64,000 bases of DNA from Atriophallophorus winterbourni. Lineage: Eukaryota; Platyhelminthes; Trematoda; Plagiorchiida; Microphallidae. Under the pieces are notes generated by a model. It ran no database searches, was not told the DNA's origin, and saw only the letters and a list, made by a program, of their open reading frames with translations. A program made the position numbers and the translations under genes. Positions 21,933 through 32,407 of the stretch are shown here, one piece after another (the first letter of the stretch is position 1; each line of letters opens with the position of its first letter). The stretch spans positions 1 through 64,000 of the forward strand of contig JACCGJ010010468.1 of assembly GCA_013407085.1 (NCBI GenBank), given 5' to 3'.

Positions 21933-22020
21933 AGTTCAAAAGCGTGGCGCGTGAGTGATCGATCGGAAATCAATAAGTCAACGCACACAGCGGACAGGTC
22001 CATGCAGCGTAGACACAACA
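21864..22020 (-). repeat. 5' LTR of the gypsy element, inner end deleted
   Basis: Matches the 3' LTR except for about 35 bases lost at the gag-proximal side, where gag sequence begins immediately. Differs from the other LTR at several positions, so the insertion is not very recent. Confidence 0.8.
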
Positions 22021-22540
22021 ATGGTAAACTACCTAATCTTGCATAGAAATTTGGGGGAGAATTCAGGAAAAAGCTTACCCCAGATGCGGTCCAAACCGTT
22101 TTTAAAACTAGCTTCAGAACACCAGGATATAAGTTCTTTTGGAAGCCGGTTCCTGAAATTTACCACCCTGAGGCTGAAAAAGTTATTTCGTGAGTCTAGT
22201 CTACATCGCTCCTTAGCAAGTTTGAGTGAATGTCCGCGGGTGCCAAGCTCGGGAATTAGGGCAAAGAAGTCGTTCATTATAACCTTACTCGACCTCTTCA
22301 AGATCTTGAAGGTTTCAATTAGATCACCTCTCAAACGACGGCGCGTAAGTGATAAAAGATCTAGGGACTTTAGGCGTGCAGCGTAAGGTTTCCCTCGCTG
22401 ACCCTCAATCATGCGAGTTGCGAGACGCTGTACGCTTTCGAGTTGAACGATGTCCTTTTTGTATTAAGGGCACCACTCCTGAACACAATATTTTGAATGC
22501 GTTCGAACTAATTCCTTGTGAAGGGTCTTCTGCTGGATAA

Positions 22541-22904
22541 CATATATATCAAAACCGGATTTAACGCCGATGCAACGAAAATTCAACTAATAAAAATGCA
22601 AATTTTTCAGCTTTACGATATGTAGAAATACATCAGATAATAATGAAAAGATCCTATGTGAATCTTTAATTGATATTAACGTTAATAATTCCTAAAGTTC
22701 AACACCCGCACCTGATAATCATGGTATGTGTGAAACACGACGTTTACATCTACGCTAGCCGCGTTTGCCTTAATAAAGACAAACACGCCAAATTCGGAAA
22801 GGCAGTAATAAGACAACCTTACTGAAAACTTATGAAGACAACTTATTAATAAAATAGGTTCAGATAGTCTCGTTAATCATATTAAAACTTCTTCTCGTTT
22901 GCAA
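22541..22904. other. No feature recognised
   Basis: AT-rich stretch between the LINE fragment and the next decayed LINE copy. No repeat or frame was identified. Confidence 0.5.
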
Positions 22905-25420
22905 ATAAATGAATAAATAAATTTTATTTTTGGAAATCATACCATATAAGCAAAAGTATCACCATTCACCATCTCCTCCTGAACCTTTTGTAATATTCAA
23001 CCTTAATATAATTCATGTACCATTACACAATATCCCTCCTCTTATAATAATTTGATACCCCAACCTTTATTTTATAATCCATAGGTTTCTAACTCTATTT
23101 ATGAACCATACTTTTATCCTAATACGACATTTTTCAAAAACATATGAATTGCATTGTAAGCCTAGAAAACTGTCTAGTACACCCAAAACAAATCCTTAAT
23201 CTTTCGACCTTTATGTTGTTCGTTTTCTTGTCAATAATGATAGATTAATTATACCTGAAACCCATGTACCGATATCTTACCTTTCTTCTAAACATGTAGA
23301 CAATATTCTTATAATTGAATCCTGGACTTGTGACGAACAATCTGATTTTAAATTCTTCAAACCTAACTACCAGATACTTAAGAGAAACTGCACTCTAAAA
23401 CGAGGTGGCGGTTGCCTTATTTATGTGCATTCAAGTTTTAAAGATAATTGCCTAACATCTTCGAATTTAACGGAACTTGAAGATTCATTATGGATAGAAA
23501 TACCTATGCTAGATCTTTTAATAGGTTGCATTTACTACCAACCAGGTTCAACTTTATCGAATCTAGATACATTAACTCAAGCTTTCATGGAAGCGTCTTT
23601 ACATCATGCACGCCATAAACTTGTAGTCGGTGACTTCAACATTGCTTATTCAAACTGGCACGAACAGAATAAAGTTAGCTCTCATACAAATTTAATGAAA
23701 ACGCTTGACTTTCTAGGTTACAAGCAATTTATTGATAGACCGACTAGAAAGGGCAAAATTCTTGGCTTAATCTTTATTTTGAATTTTGATCAAAACAACT
23801 TACTAATATTACCTTCACTCTGTAATGGGATCATAAAATATTAACCTTGAATTTACCATGCACTCGCAAACCTACCGATGAATTCAAGAATCTTTACCCT
23901 TACAACGATTGTAACCTACTTTTAACACTTATAAGGATAAATGTTTGGTCTCTATTCTTCCTTTTAAACGATATCTCATACATTTCATTCGAAATTTATA
24001 GGTTCATTCGACAGAGCTTGCAGTCATAAAAGGATCATAAAACAAAATAGGCTCCAGAAAATGGAAAATAAAATAAAAGAATGGTATACATTTGCAATGA
24101 ACATTAATGATATTTTTTCCGCTCTTTACATTCCTATGAACTATTAAGTGACAACAAACTTATTCCAGACCACACATTGAAAACATCCGAAAATAGAACA
24201 CTTAAAAGTGGTACTAAGCTAAAATCACTTAGCAGACTATTTAAATTGCAATCCATAAACTCAACCAGTAAAGTTGATTTTATTATTTAGGATCAAACTT
24301 ATAATTCTGCAGAAATAAGAATTACATCCCCTAATACAATCTGTGAAGAATTTCTTATGTATTTTATTACGACATACAATACTCCTATCTTTAAACATAT
24401 CAGTAGAACATTTCGGACACCTAGTGTATTACACACTATATACATAAATGTCAATGACATCAAGGAAGTCAGCAAGCAAACTAAGTTGAGTCTTAAGCCA
24501 GACATAACAGCAATTCCACCTGCCATTTGCAGAATGGGTGGTGATGATTTTAAACTTCTTCTACTGAAATTATTTAGCAATTCAATCGAATCTGGAATAT
24601 TCTTTTTAGAATGGAAACACTGCCGATACACCCAAACATAAAACTTGCTTTAAGCAGACGGTATCAAGTTATCGCCCAAATATTCACACAGCAATACTAC
24701 CTAGATTACTTCAAAAAATAGTAAAAAGCTATATTAAATCATTTATCTTCAAGTTTCTTCTCTAGATCTTAACATGGCTTTCTGAATAAAAGATATTGCA
24801 TTACATGCCAGCTTGAATACCTTGAATATATAACTACATCTTTTGAGGAAGTTCCGGCAGTTGTAGTTGTCATTCTGGACATAACCAAAGCATTTGATAC
24901 TGTTCCTCATAAGTTATTATTATCGAAACTTCAATCATATGTCTTCGGTAGTAATCTCCTTTCATGGCTAACTTCTTTTCTTATCGATCGCACACACTCT
25001 GCTAAAATTATTGGCCACAGATCTCGCGTCCTATCTATTTCCAATGGGGTGATTCAATGTAACGTATTAAGCCTTTTACTGTTTCTTATATATAAATGAC
25101 ATACATAACGTCATTTCACAAAGTAAATTGTTCTTATTCGATGATCACATAAAAGTCATTATCACTTTCCCAGCTAATTAAGCACAAACTTATATGGCTT
25201 TACTAAAAAAATTATTTAGCTGCACTTGCAGATTGGTCTATTAAAAACGTTCTTACATTCTCAACAGCTAAATCTAACTGTATGCCGTTAAGACGATATA
25301 TTTTGTCACGGTATTCCTGGTTATTGAAACAATTGTAAGTATTTTGTCCATCAGCACACGTATAGAACTGTTCACAATGTCCGAAATACATGGTATTATT
25401 AGGTATCAGGTTACTTAGGG
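22905..25420 (+). mobile_element. Decayed CR1-like LINE (endonuclease and RT remnants)
   Basis: 23230-23840 keeps most of an endonuclease domain (LKRGGGCLIYVHSSF, LLIGCIYYQPGS, KLVVGDFNIAYSNWHE). From 24160 to 25300 the sequence parallels, with many stops, the reverse transcriptase at 41990-40400: MGGDDFKLLLLKLF, DITKAFDTVPHKLLLSKL, LYINDIHNVIS. Its catalytic motif is mutated (the stretch matching FADD reads FDDH). From about 25290 the sequence ends in ILSRYSWL-type coding remains and a 3' UTR nearly identical to 37380-37510. 22905-22955 looks like the reversed 3' tail of another copy. Confidence 0.7.
23230..23842 (+). pseudogene. LINE endonuclease domain (AP-endonuclease-like)
   Basis: Best preserved part of this copy; the frame 23425-23844 is open for 139 codons. 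Visible motifs are RGGGCLIYV (strand before the catalytic core), GCIYYQPG and VVGDFNIAYSNW, where the DFN Asp and Asn are catalytic in this family. The SDH motif at the end of the domain is not clear. The upstream 23230-23420 continues the homology (VDNILIIESWTCDEQSDFKF). Confidence 0.65.
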
Positions 25421-25444
25421 TCTATGTATGTTACATCTATTTCC

Positions 25445-25551
25445 CTTCCCCCCTCATATCTGTCTAGACCTGGGCAACCTGACAGTTTCTTAGCCCATGT
25501 GCAGTCTCTGACTGTGCGGCACTTTGCCTGGATCAGGCTTGTGCTTTCATA
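25445..25551 (+). repeat. R1 3' half within a LINE 3' UTR
   Basis: Starts at tcatatctgtctagacctgg and ends gtgctttcata at the insertion point of the LTR element 25552-28131. The preceding bases (ggttacttagggtctatgta) are shared with 37490-37525, so this R1 part belongs to the LINE 3' UTR copy and is not an independent insertion. Confidence 0.7.
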
Positions 25552-25917
25552 TGTAGCAACTTGTAATTTCACTTTCTTTTTAATTGTACTTCCATTTCCA
25601 TCAATGTTTGTTTTAATCAAACATTATTCCAGAATATACTTTTTCCGCGCGTGTTCCTCTCCTGCTTGATTTTTGTGGTGCTGCGTTATTGCGTGTTTGC
25701 GAATCACGACGGTTAACAGCAAAATTGACTTCGTCGCATTTTTCAGCTTCGCCAATTCTAATTGCTGATCAACGCGATACACCGGAGTTTGGAGCTGGAA
25801 TATTTGTGTGTGTGGATATTTGCATTGGACATTGAATTTTCACTTTTCGTGAGTTCGTTCCTTGTCTATTTTTACTATAACATTTTCCTGTTATATTTCT
25901 TGCATTTATCCACTACA
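25552..25917 (+). repeat. 5' LTR (366 bp)
   Basis: tgtagcaacttgtaatttc at the start, ttatccactaca at the end. Followed by a primer-site region in which cactacataattggtgagc is partly repeated as cactacataactggtgata (25911-25950). Confidence 0.9.
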
Positions 25918-26006
25918 TAATTGGTGAGCCCGAGCACTACATAACTGGTGATACCGTATTTCATTTTTCGCTCAGAACTCCCGTTATTTTTTTCAAGTTT
26001 GCAATA

Positions 26007-27715
26007 ATGTCGTCGGAACCTAACGAATCGCAAATGAACGTAATCAGCTGTAACACGCCAGCTTTTGACCCTGCAAACTCGCACGTGTGGTTCATCCAAA
26101 TAGAGGGTATGTTCAGTTTCAGACAGATCACGAAACAAGAGGTCAAGTTTTCTTTCGTACAATCACAAGTACCGTCCTACATCGCGAAAGAAGTATTAGA
26201 TGTTCTTGACCCCATGCCCTCCATTTCGCCTTACGACACGCTGAAGGCTGTTGTGCTCAAGCGTGACGAAGCCAGGCTAAAACAACTGCTGGCTGGTGTA
26301 GAACTAGGCGACAGAACCCCTTCACAGCTGTTACGCCACATGCGTTCCCTGGTGGGCAACACAAAGACGATTCCGTTTTGCAGCAACTTTGGCTGAACTG
26401 CTTGCCACACAGTACCACCGTCATCCTTGCCGTGTCGGTCGATAAGGTCTGCCTCAACACATTGGCCGAACTAGCAGATAAAATTCACGAACGCATCTAC
26501 AGAACCAGCGTCAATCAAGTATCGGAAGGTGGTAACCTCCCAAAGCTTGAAGCCACCGTGGCCCTGCCAACTAAGGAGCTTGCATCCTTACAGCTTATCA
26601 TTTCCAACATGAAACGACTCAAAACGTCTAGATCTAGACCCCGGAGTCCATCTGGAAATAGAAGCCACTCTAGCCCTCGCGATACAAACTGGTTATGTTT
26701 TTATCACCGTCGTTCCGGGAACGCTGCGCGCAATTGTCGCCCCGGGTGTGAACATCCTAACGCTGACAGCCACCGTGTTAAAAAAAAACCACGTAGCAAG
26801 TCAGTTATGGCGATGACCGTTCCTGGCAAACCCACTAGTCGCCACTTATACGTCTACGACGCATCTTCTAAGCTCAATTTTCTCGTAGACACCGGTGCCG
26901 AGGTAAGCGTTTTACCGCGCAGTTACGAAAAACGCGACCTCCGTCCTTCAAGCATCACATTGCAGGCGGCTAACAATTCGAAGATCTTGACTTACGGTGA
27001 AAAATTTTTAAAACTCGATCTCAGACTTAGACGTGAATTCCCTTTCGTCTTCTTGATAGCCGATGTTCAGAAGCCTATCATCGGTATAGATTTTCTAACG
27101 AAATACGGTCTCGTAGTCGATCACCAGCACCGACGGCTACACGACAATACCACGTCACTAAACGTGTCCGGTAAACTAAGTTCAATCACCTCACCTGGTC
27201 TTCAACTTTTCGTCCCGAACAATGCCACTTACAGCGATTTCCCGACCCTAATACGCACAGCACAATACACGGAGCAAACCACCCACGATGTTCATCATCA
27301 CATCGTCACTAAAGGGCCTCGAAATGTTGCTAAAGCTCGCAGGCTACCGCCTAAAAAGCTAAAAGCAGGAAAACGCGAATTGGACTCCACACTGAGACAG
27401 AGTGACAAAAGGGTACTTGACAATCACACTGCCGGCGAAGCTGAACCAGCACCTTACCGCTCAAGACCGAAGCAACACTTTCAGCTACGCAACGGTAATA
27501 AAGACAAAGCTAGCATCGATCGCTTCAAACCCGCTTACGTTGAAAGAAAGTCATCACAAGAACTTACCACTTCGACCCCACCCACACAGCTTATGACGAC
27601 CAGTGATGTTGCATCCAATCGACCCTCACCCATCCTGTCTACTCCTTCATCTCGTCAAACACGTACCGGCCGCAGAGTGAGGTTCTTCGCAAGACTGGTT
27701 GAATACATGCCATAA
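26007..27715 (+). pseudogene. gag-protease with integrase tail, one frameshift
   Basis: MSSEPNESQMNVI starts the gag (capsid motifs NSHVWFIQIEGMFSFRQ, LLAGVELGDRTPSQLLRHMR). A 4-base loss near 26372, judged against the copy at 15970, shifts the frame. It then continues open for 445 codons: an Arg/Ser-rich stretch, the CHCC box CFYHRRSGNAARNCRPGC (C-x2-H-x9-C-x3-C, the unusual form known for CsRn1-like gag), the protease with [15 protein letters not shown] and [15 protein letters not shown], and after KARRLPPKKLKAGKREL an abrupt change to an integrase-type C-terminus (RFKPAYVE, TRTGRRVRFFARLVEYMP). The join is near 27385. Confidence 0.8.
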
Positions 27716-27765
27716 ATGATGGTTCGAGCGTTCATCCGTCGACTCACGCTCTAGAGGGTGAGTTC

Positions 27766-28131
27766 TGTAGCAACTTGTAATTTCACTTTCTTTTTAATTG
27801 TACTTCCATTTCCATCAATGTTTGTTTTAATCAAACATTATTCCAGAATATACTTTTTCCGCGCGTGTTCCTCTCCTGCTTGATTTTTGTGGTGCTGCGT
27901 TATTGCGTGTTTGCGAATCACGACGGTTAACAGCAAAATTGACTTTCGTCACATTTTCAGCTTCGCCAATTCTAATTGCTGATCAACGCGATACACCGGA
28001 GTTTGGAGCTGGAATATTTGTGTGTGTGGATATTTGCATTGGACATTGAATTTTCACTTTTCGTGAGTTCGTTCCTTGTCTATTTTTACTATAACATTTT
28101 CCTGTTATATTTCTTGCATTTATCCACTACA
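27766..28131 (+). repeat. 3' LTR (366 bp)
   Basis: Same termini as the 5' LTR. The preceding ctctagagggtgagttc has a short purine run (agagggtgag), which is the likely polypurine tract. Confidence 0.9.
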
Positions 28132-29040
28132 CATACATACATCATACATACATCAAAACCTGGGACTAGTATTATATGTACCTTTACTTATTTTATCTCT
28201 TTAGGCTTATCTTCCCTTCTTTTTGTTTAAACATAGTTATCCTTATTGTTCCAATTGAGGTTTCTATCGTAATCAAATGTCTCTCTAAAAATAATTTAGA
28301 AACATCTGAAAAAAGTTTTTCTGATTATCTATTTATAACAACTCCGCCAAGGACGGTCCCAAGCCCGTCTGAGAAAGGAGGAGGGTGGGCTTGGGCTAGG
28401 CAACCCTATCCCGTAAAACATACATTGCTACGGAAACGATGACAACAGATCCGTGGTTCGGTCATGTCTGCAGGATGGATCCCAGTTCGCATACGAAGGT
28501 AGCCATGCACTGGCATCCGCAAGGTAAACAAAAAAGGGGACGGCCCAAGGAAACTTGGCGCAGAACTTTGGAACGCGAACTACATGCACAAGGATTCACG
28601 GTGCAGACGGCAACGGAAGCAGCGACAGACCGGAAACACTGGCGTGAAGTTGTCTTCGCCTCATGTGCCACCCGGCACGGAGAGGACTGAAATCTATTTA
28701 TAACGCTGCTGTAGTGGTAGGTTACATAGGGTCTTTGCATGTCTCGTCATAGGCTGGAACTTGCATCACATTTGTCTATTTGTCACATTGCTTTCCACGA
28801 CATTTTTCATACACCATTATGTATATATCTGTCTTTTATTTCAAATGAGACTTATAAATGTCACATTTTTATCCAAACTTGCAAAACAATAAAATCTACC
28901 AAAAAATAAAAAAAGTAAAATAAACCTGAAAATCATTATGTTTTCAATGTACATTCTCAGTTTTTTAATGATAAATTATTCTACTTCGATGACCTCTCAT
29001 CATGATGGTGAAGAGAATATCTTTCATTATATTCCAGTGT
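28132..29040 (+). mobile_element. LINE 3' UTR, continuation of 25300-25551
   Basis: Once the LTR element and the 352-bp insert 28340-28691 are taken out, this sequence aligns with 37625-38160 in order: atcaaaacctgggactagta, ttaggcttatc, tctgattatctatttataac, tgtctcgtcatagg, gcatcacatttgtctatttg and catgatggtgaagagaatat. No coding sequence. Confidence 0.7.
28340..28691 (+). mobile_element. 352-bp LINE-derived non-autonomous element with 13-bp target duplication
   Basis: Perfect 13-bp flanks atctatttataac at 28327-28339 and 28692-28704; the empty site is seen at 37841-37855. The first 100 bases resemble a LINE 5' region (gcccgtctgagaaaggagga); the rest encodes an 83-codon frame equal to the C-terminal end of a LINE ORF2: PWFGHVCRMDPSSH, HPQGKQKRGRPKETWRR, DRKHWREVVFASC. 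The 5' end is thus joined to the 3' end with everything between removed. Confidence 0.82.
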
Positions 29041-30980
29041 CTTGGAACACCGAACCATCACTGAAACTGGCTCGAACTCTATTCGCCCGAGATTTGTTTC
29101 ATCTGCGATTCACTTACCTGCAGATAACAAAAACCCGGCTGTTAAACACATTTTGGCTCGATTCGTCGACAATTCTTCAAGAGTATTGGAGTACACAGCA
29201 TACCTTTCTCACATGCTATTAACCACACCCTATTTCATCCCCCAGAATTTCTTAGATTTTCTTATTCTGATGGATTTATGTTCTTTTTTCCATCTTCTCA
29301 ACCAATCTTTCCGTGAAAAACATGTATTGATGCATATATAATTTATTTATCAATTTTTAATGACAATTTATTACAATTCTCTCCACTTTTTCCATAATTA
29401 CCTTCCATTTATGTTCTCCATGTTTTGCCATCCTTGCAATTCGTAAATTCTGACAAAATTTGAATGAAACCTCATTGTTATTAGACATTTGGATTTTTTT
29501 CTTACTTACTGTATATTCGTTCCCATTATTGAACGGAAAAAAATGTTTAAAAATCCCGCTCACTTCTGTCATTTGCACCGTTATATTTTCTTTTGCTGTT
29601 CCAATTTTGATAAACTGATCATGTATTACATGCCTTGGATGTCCAAGAATATATATTATTATTATTATTATTGAGATGCACGATACAAGATTACTTATTT
29701 CTTCAAACCAATAGCGCAATTCAAATTATTGACAGCACACTTGATTTAGGATTCCGATATTCTGCTTCACTCAATTTTAATGAACAGATACGCCATCGTA
29801 TTACCAAAGCCAAGCAAAGTAATAATATTATGCACAGACCTATATTTCAACCTCATTGTGGAATAAATATATATATATATATAAATTATTCACCATTCAT
29901 TTTCCAGACTATTGTAACCTAATATATACCAATATAAATAAATCCGAAGGCATAGTTTTAGAAAAGATACAAAAACTTAAAATCCATCATCGGTTATAAA
30001 ACCAAACAATTGTAGTGGTTGATCCAACGGAGATTTCACAACTAACTTTAAAGAAAGATGTATACAACTGAAATTTGATCCCTTATTGTTTCGCAGACTC
30101 AAGCATAATCTGATCTCCTTCTTCAAAATAATGTCAACGAATAATATAGAAATAAGTACGAATCTTCACATGCGGCTTGATTTCAATTATAGCTGGAAAA
30201 ACAGTGAAGAAACTATTTAAATTCCAAGGTGAATTTCTAAATTTCCAAAGAAAGGAAATATTCCTACTTGACTAAATATGATAAACTGTGGAATCTTTTT
30301 CCAAAATATATAAGAATCAGCTCCACTTTAAATGAATTTAAATCACATCTGGCTTCATTCCTTACCATAGAAAAATTTCTCGATTTTCTCAAATTAGATG
30401 TTCTCCTCGATGATTTATATATTAAATGTATTACTGGGTATTTATATTGAATACATTTTCATAACGTTCTAATGAACATTCTCTCGTTTTTACTTCACAG
30501 CCTTATTTGTCAATCCGCACCCAAATTAATCTGGCCCGGAGGAGACCTAAACCTAGTGGAATAAATTCCCTTCGCCTTGCGGAGAAGAAAACGGTTCATA
30601 TTCGAGATATATCAATCTAATCTATATCTACCAATCTAATTAAAATGAAAAGGTTTCGAAAATCAACAACAGATATATTCACGCATTCTCGATTAACATT
30701 ATTCCTTAAACATCAGTGCTGTCCGGAACATTCATTTACTTTTCTTGCTATGCCATTGTTTTTGTATATTAACAGATCACGTACAGATTATCTGAAAGCA
30801 ACTGGTTATTACTCCAACCTTTATCTTCAGTAAATGTCAAATTTTGCTGCAGAAATGACCTCAAAATTGTTTTTGCAAATTTACATATTACCATCTAAAT
30901 GTACAAATTTTTCGAAATTTTTGATCATGATTAACATGCCTTGGATTTCCAAGAACGAAATTTATTTATCTTTTATATAT
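29040..30980 (+). mobile_element. Decayed CR1-like LINE copies, RT C-terminus and 3' tail
   Basis: 29040-29680 matches 41880-42510 and ends gccttggatgtccaagaata plus an (ATT)n run. 29700-30450 is a decayed version of the RT C-terminal region encoded at 40500-39810 on the minus strand (STLDLGFRYSASLNFNEQIR, KYDKLWNLFPKYIR, LNEFKSHLASFLTIEKF). 30540-30600 matches the start of the 3' UTR there, and 30720-30975 is a LINE 3' tail (catgccttggatttccaaga) also present at 38165-38400 on the minus strand. All frames are broken. Confidence 0.65.
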
Positions 30981-31538
30981 CAAAGAACAAAGTATTATTT
31001 TTGGTAGTGGCAAGCGCCTCTTTAAAGCTTTTCACTGACAGCTTTTTTCTTCCATATTTCATAGAAATTTCTCTAGGTGTCTCGTAACTGCATCAACTCA
31101 TCGAAATTCTAAACCTATTAAACTTGATAAAATAAAACTTCTTGAGAAAAAGATAACCCTGTTTCTGTTTCTGCAAACCACACACCAGACTTTTATTCAT
31201 TTTTACGTCTCAAGCAACTTCTTATCTCTTTTAAAACAATCAAATTACAATTCATCGAGAATCAAGAAAGAATGGCCCTGAACAGTGCTTCTAAGACCAA
31301 GTGTTTGAACAGTCTAACGAGATCTTGATATAATCTTAGTTAACATGAAATTTCTACACTTGTGTTCAACGAGAATGAATGGGAATCATCAACATCAGAC
31401 TCTCCATCAATAAGTAAGCATTTTCTGAACTATTTTAGTCAGTCATTCAATACCAGCGTATACCCTGTACTGCCAAATCAAAATATTAATTCAATGTGTA
31501 TGGATTCCATCTCCTTTAGTTAACAAGAAGTAAGCGCA

Positions 31539-32407
31539 ATGTTTCGGCGAAGCAAAGCTTCTGACAAGCCTGATATTGTGGGCTTTGTTCCAGCAATCTT
31601 GCAACTAAATACGGATGATATACCTTTAATTTTCTTGAACCTGTTTAATCTTTCTATTAAATCTGGTATTTTACCCCTCGAATGGAAACATTTTGTCATT
31701 GTACCTCGGCTTAAAACAGGGAATTCGCACACCGTCAATAAATATCGCCCAATTAAACACACACCTTTTCTCTCTAGGCTATCCGAAAAGTTGATCAAGA
31801 ACGCATTATTAGCTTACTTGGGCCCAAACGCTTTCTCTCCATTCCAACATGGCTTTCAAAATCAGAAGTCCTGCATTACCTGTCAGCTGGAATATTTGGA
31901 CCATATAACGGCCTCCATAGATCATGGATTAGCTGTACTGACAGTTTTCTTAGACATTACCAAAGCATTTGATAAGGTTCCTCATTCTCTTCTTCTTCGA
32001 AAATTATCATCACTTGGTATTTCCGGATCCCTATTTAATTGGTTCTGTTCATATCTTTCTGATCGCACCTTCTCCGTTTCCGTTAATGGCATATCCTCTG
32101 AAACACAACTTATACCAAGTGGAGTCATTCAGGGTAGCGTACTAGGCCCCCTCCTTTTTCTTATATATATTAATGATGTGCAAGATTTCGTAAAAAACTC
32201 AAAGCCTTATATCTTTGCGGATGATATTAAACTTGTTTTAGCTTTTCCAGCCATAGAGATATCACAGGCTATAGACTCTCTCAACGACGATCTTTCAACC
32301 CTTTCAAGTTGGGGCTCACAATGGGGTTTAGAATTCTCAGCTCTGAAGACGCAATTAATGGGTACAGGCTGCTCAATACCCTCCGGTAGTAATATTCTCA
32401 ACAATAT
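31539..32407 (+). pseudogene. CR1-like reverse transcriptase, N-terminal two-thirds
   Basis: An open stretch of about 290 codons. RT blocks visible are KSGILPLEWKHFVIVPRLK, VNKYRPIKHTPFLSRLSEKL, FQHGFQNQKSCITCQLEYLD, TVFLDITKAFDKVPHSLLLR, SGVIQGSVLGPLLFLIYIND and the active site FADDIKL at about 32217. The frame is cut by the second LINE. Catalytic aspartates are present, so the inactivation came mainly from the insertion and 5' truncation. Confidence 0.75.

Larger units (their letters stand above)
18099..22020 (-). mobile_element. Ty3/gypsy retrotransposon with 5-bp target duplication
   Basis: Bounded by atggt at 18094-18098 and 22021-22025. The LTR has TG...CA ends: the 3' LTR (18099-18289, 191 bp) is complete and preceded on the minus strand by a polypurine tract (aaaggggagagtgg, 18290-18304); the 5' LTR (22020-21864) has lost its inner end. 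Minus-strand order is gag, protease, RT, RNase H, integrase, all recognisable but split by frameshifts and stops. By motif pattern it belongs to a different gypsy lineage from the CsRn1-like elements: YMDD active site and two zinc knuckles. The 5' deletion also removed the primer site and the gag start. Confidence 0.88.
14825..22540 (-). mobile_element. CR1-like LINE 3' part, split by two LTR retrotransposons
   Basis: Three pieces on the minus strand are consecutive when compared with the uninterrupted copy at 42580-43500: 22540-22026 (RT C-terminus, with MIEGQRGKPYAARLKSLDLL, RRRLRGDLIETFKIL and NFRNRLPKELI), 18098-17893 (3' UTR with cagtacggtgagatgtcagc), and 14957-14825 (3' end with agtggctaacgagc-type sequence and a terminal tandem tail). 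The gaps are the Ty3/gypsy element 18099-22020 and the CsRn1-like element 14958-17892. The copy is 5' truncated near 22540. Confidence 0.8.
25552..28131 (+). mobile_element. Deleted CsRn1-like LTR retrotransposon, 4-bp target duplication (CATA)
   Basis: Two 366-bp LTRs (25552-25917 and 27766-28131) with TG...CA ends; they differ by one substitution and two single-base indels. The duplication is cata at 25548-25551 and 28132-28135. The inside encodes gag, protease and then only the C-terminal tail of integrase; RT, RNase H and the integrase core are deleted. The element therefore needs enzymes from elsewhere to move, and its LTR identity points to a recent insertion. It sits in the CATA tail of the R1 part of a LINE 3' UTR. 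Confidence 0.88.
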
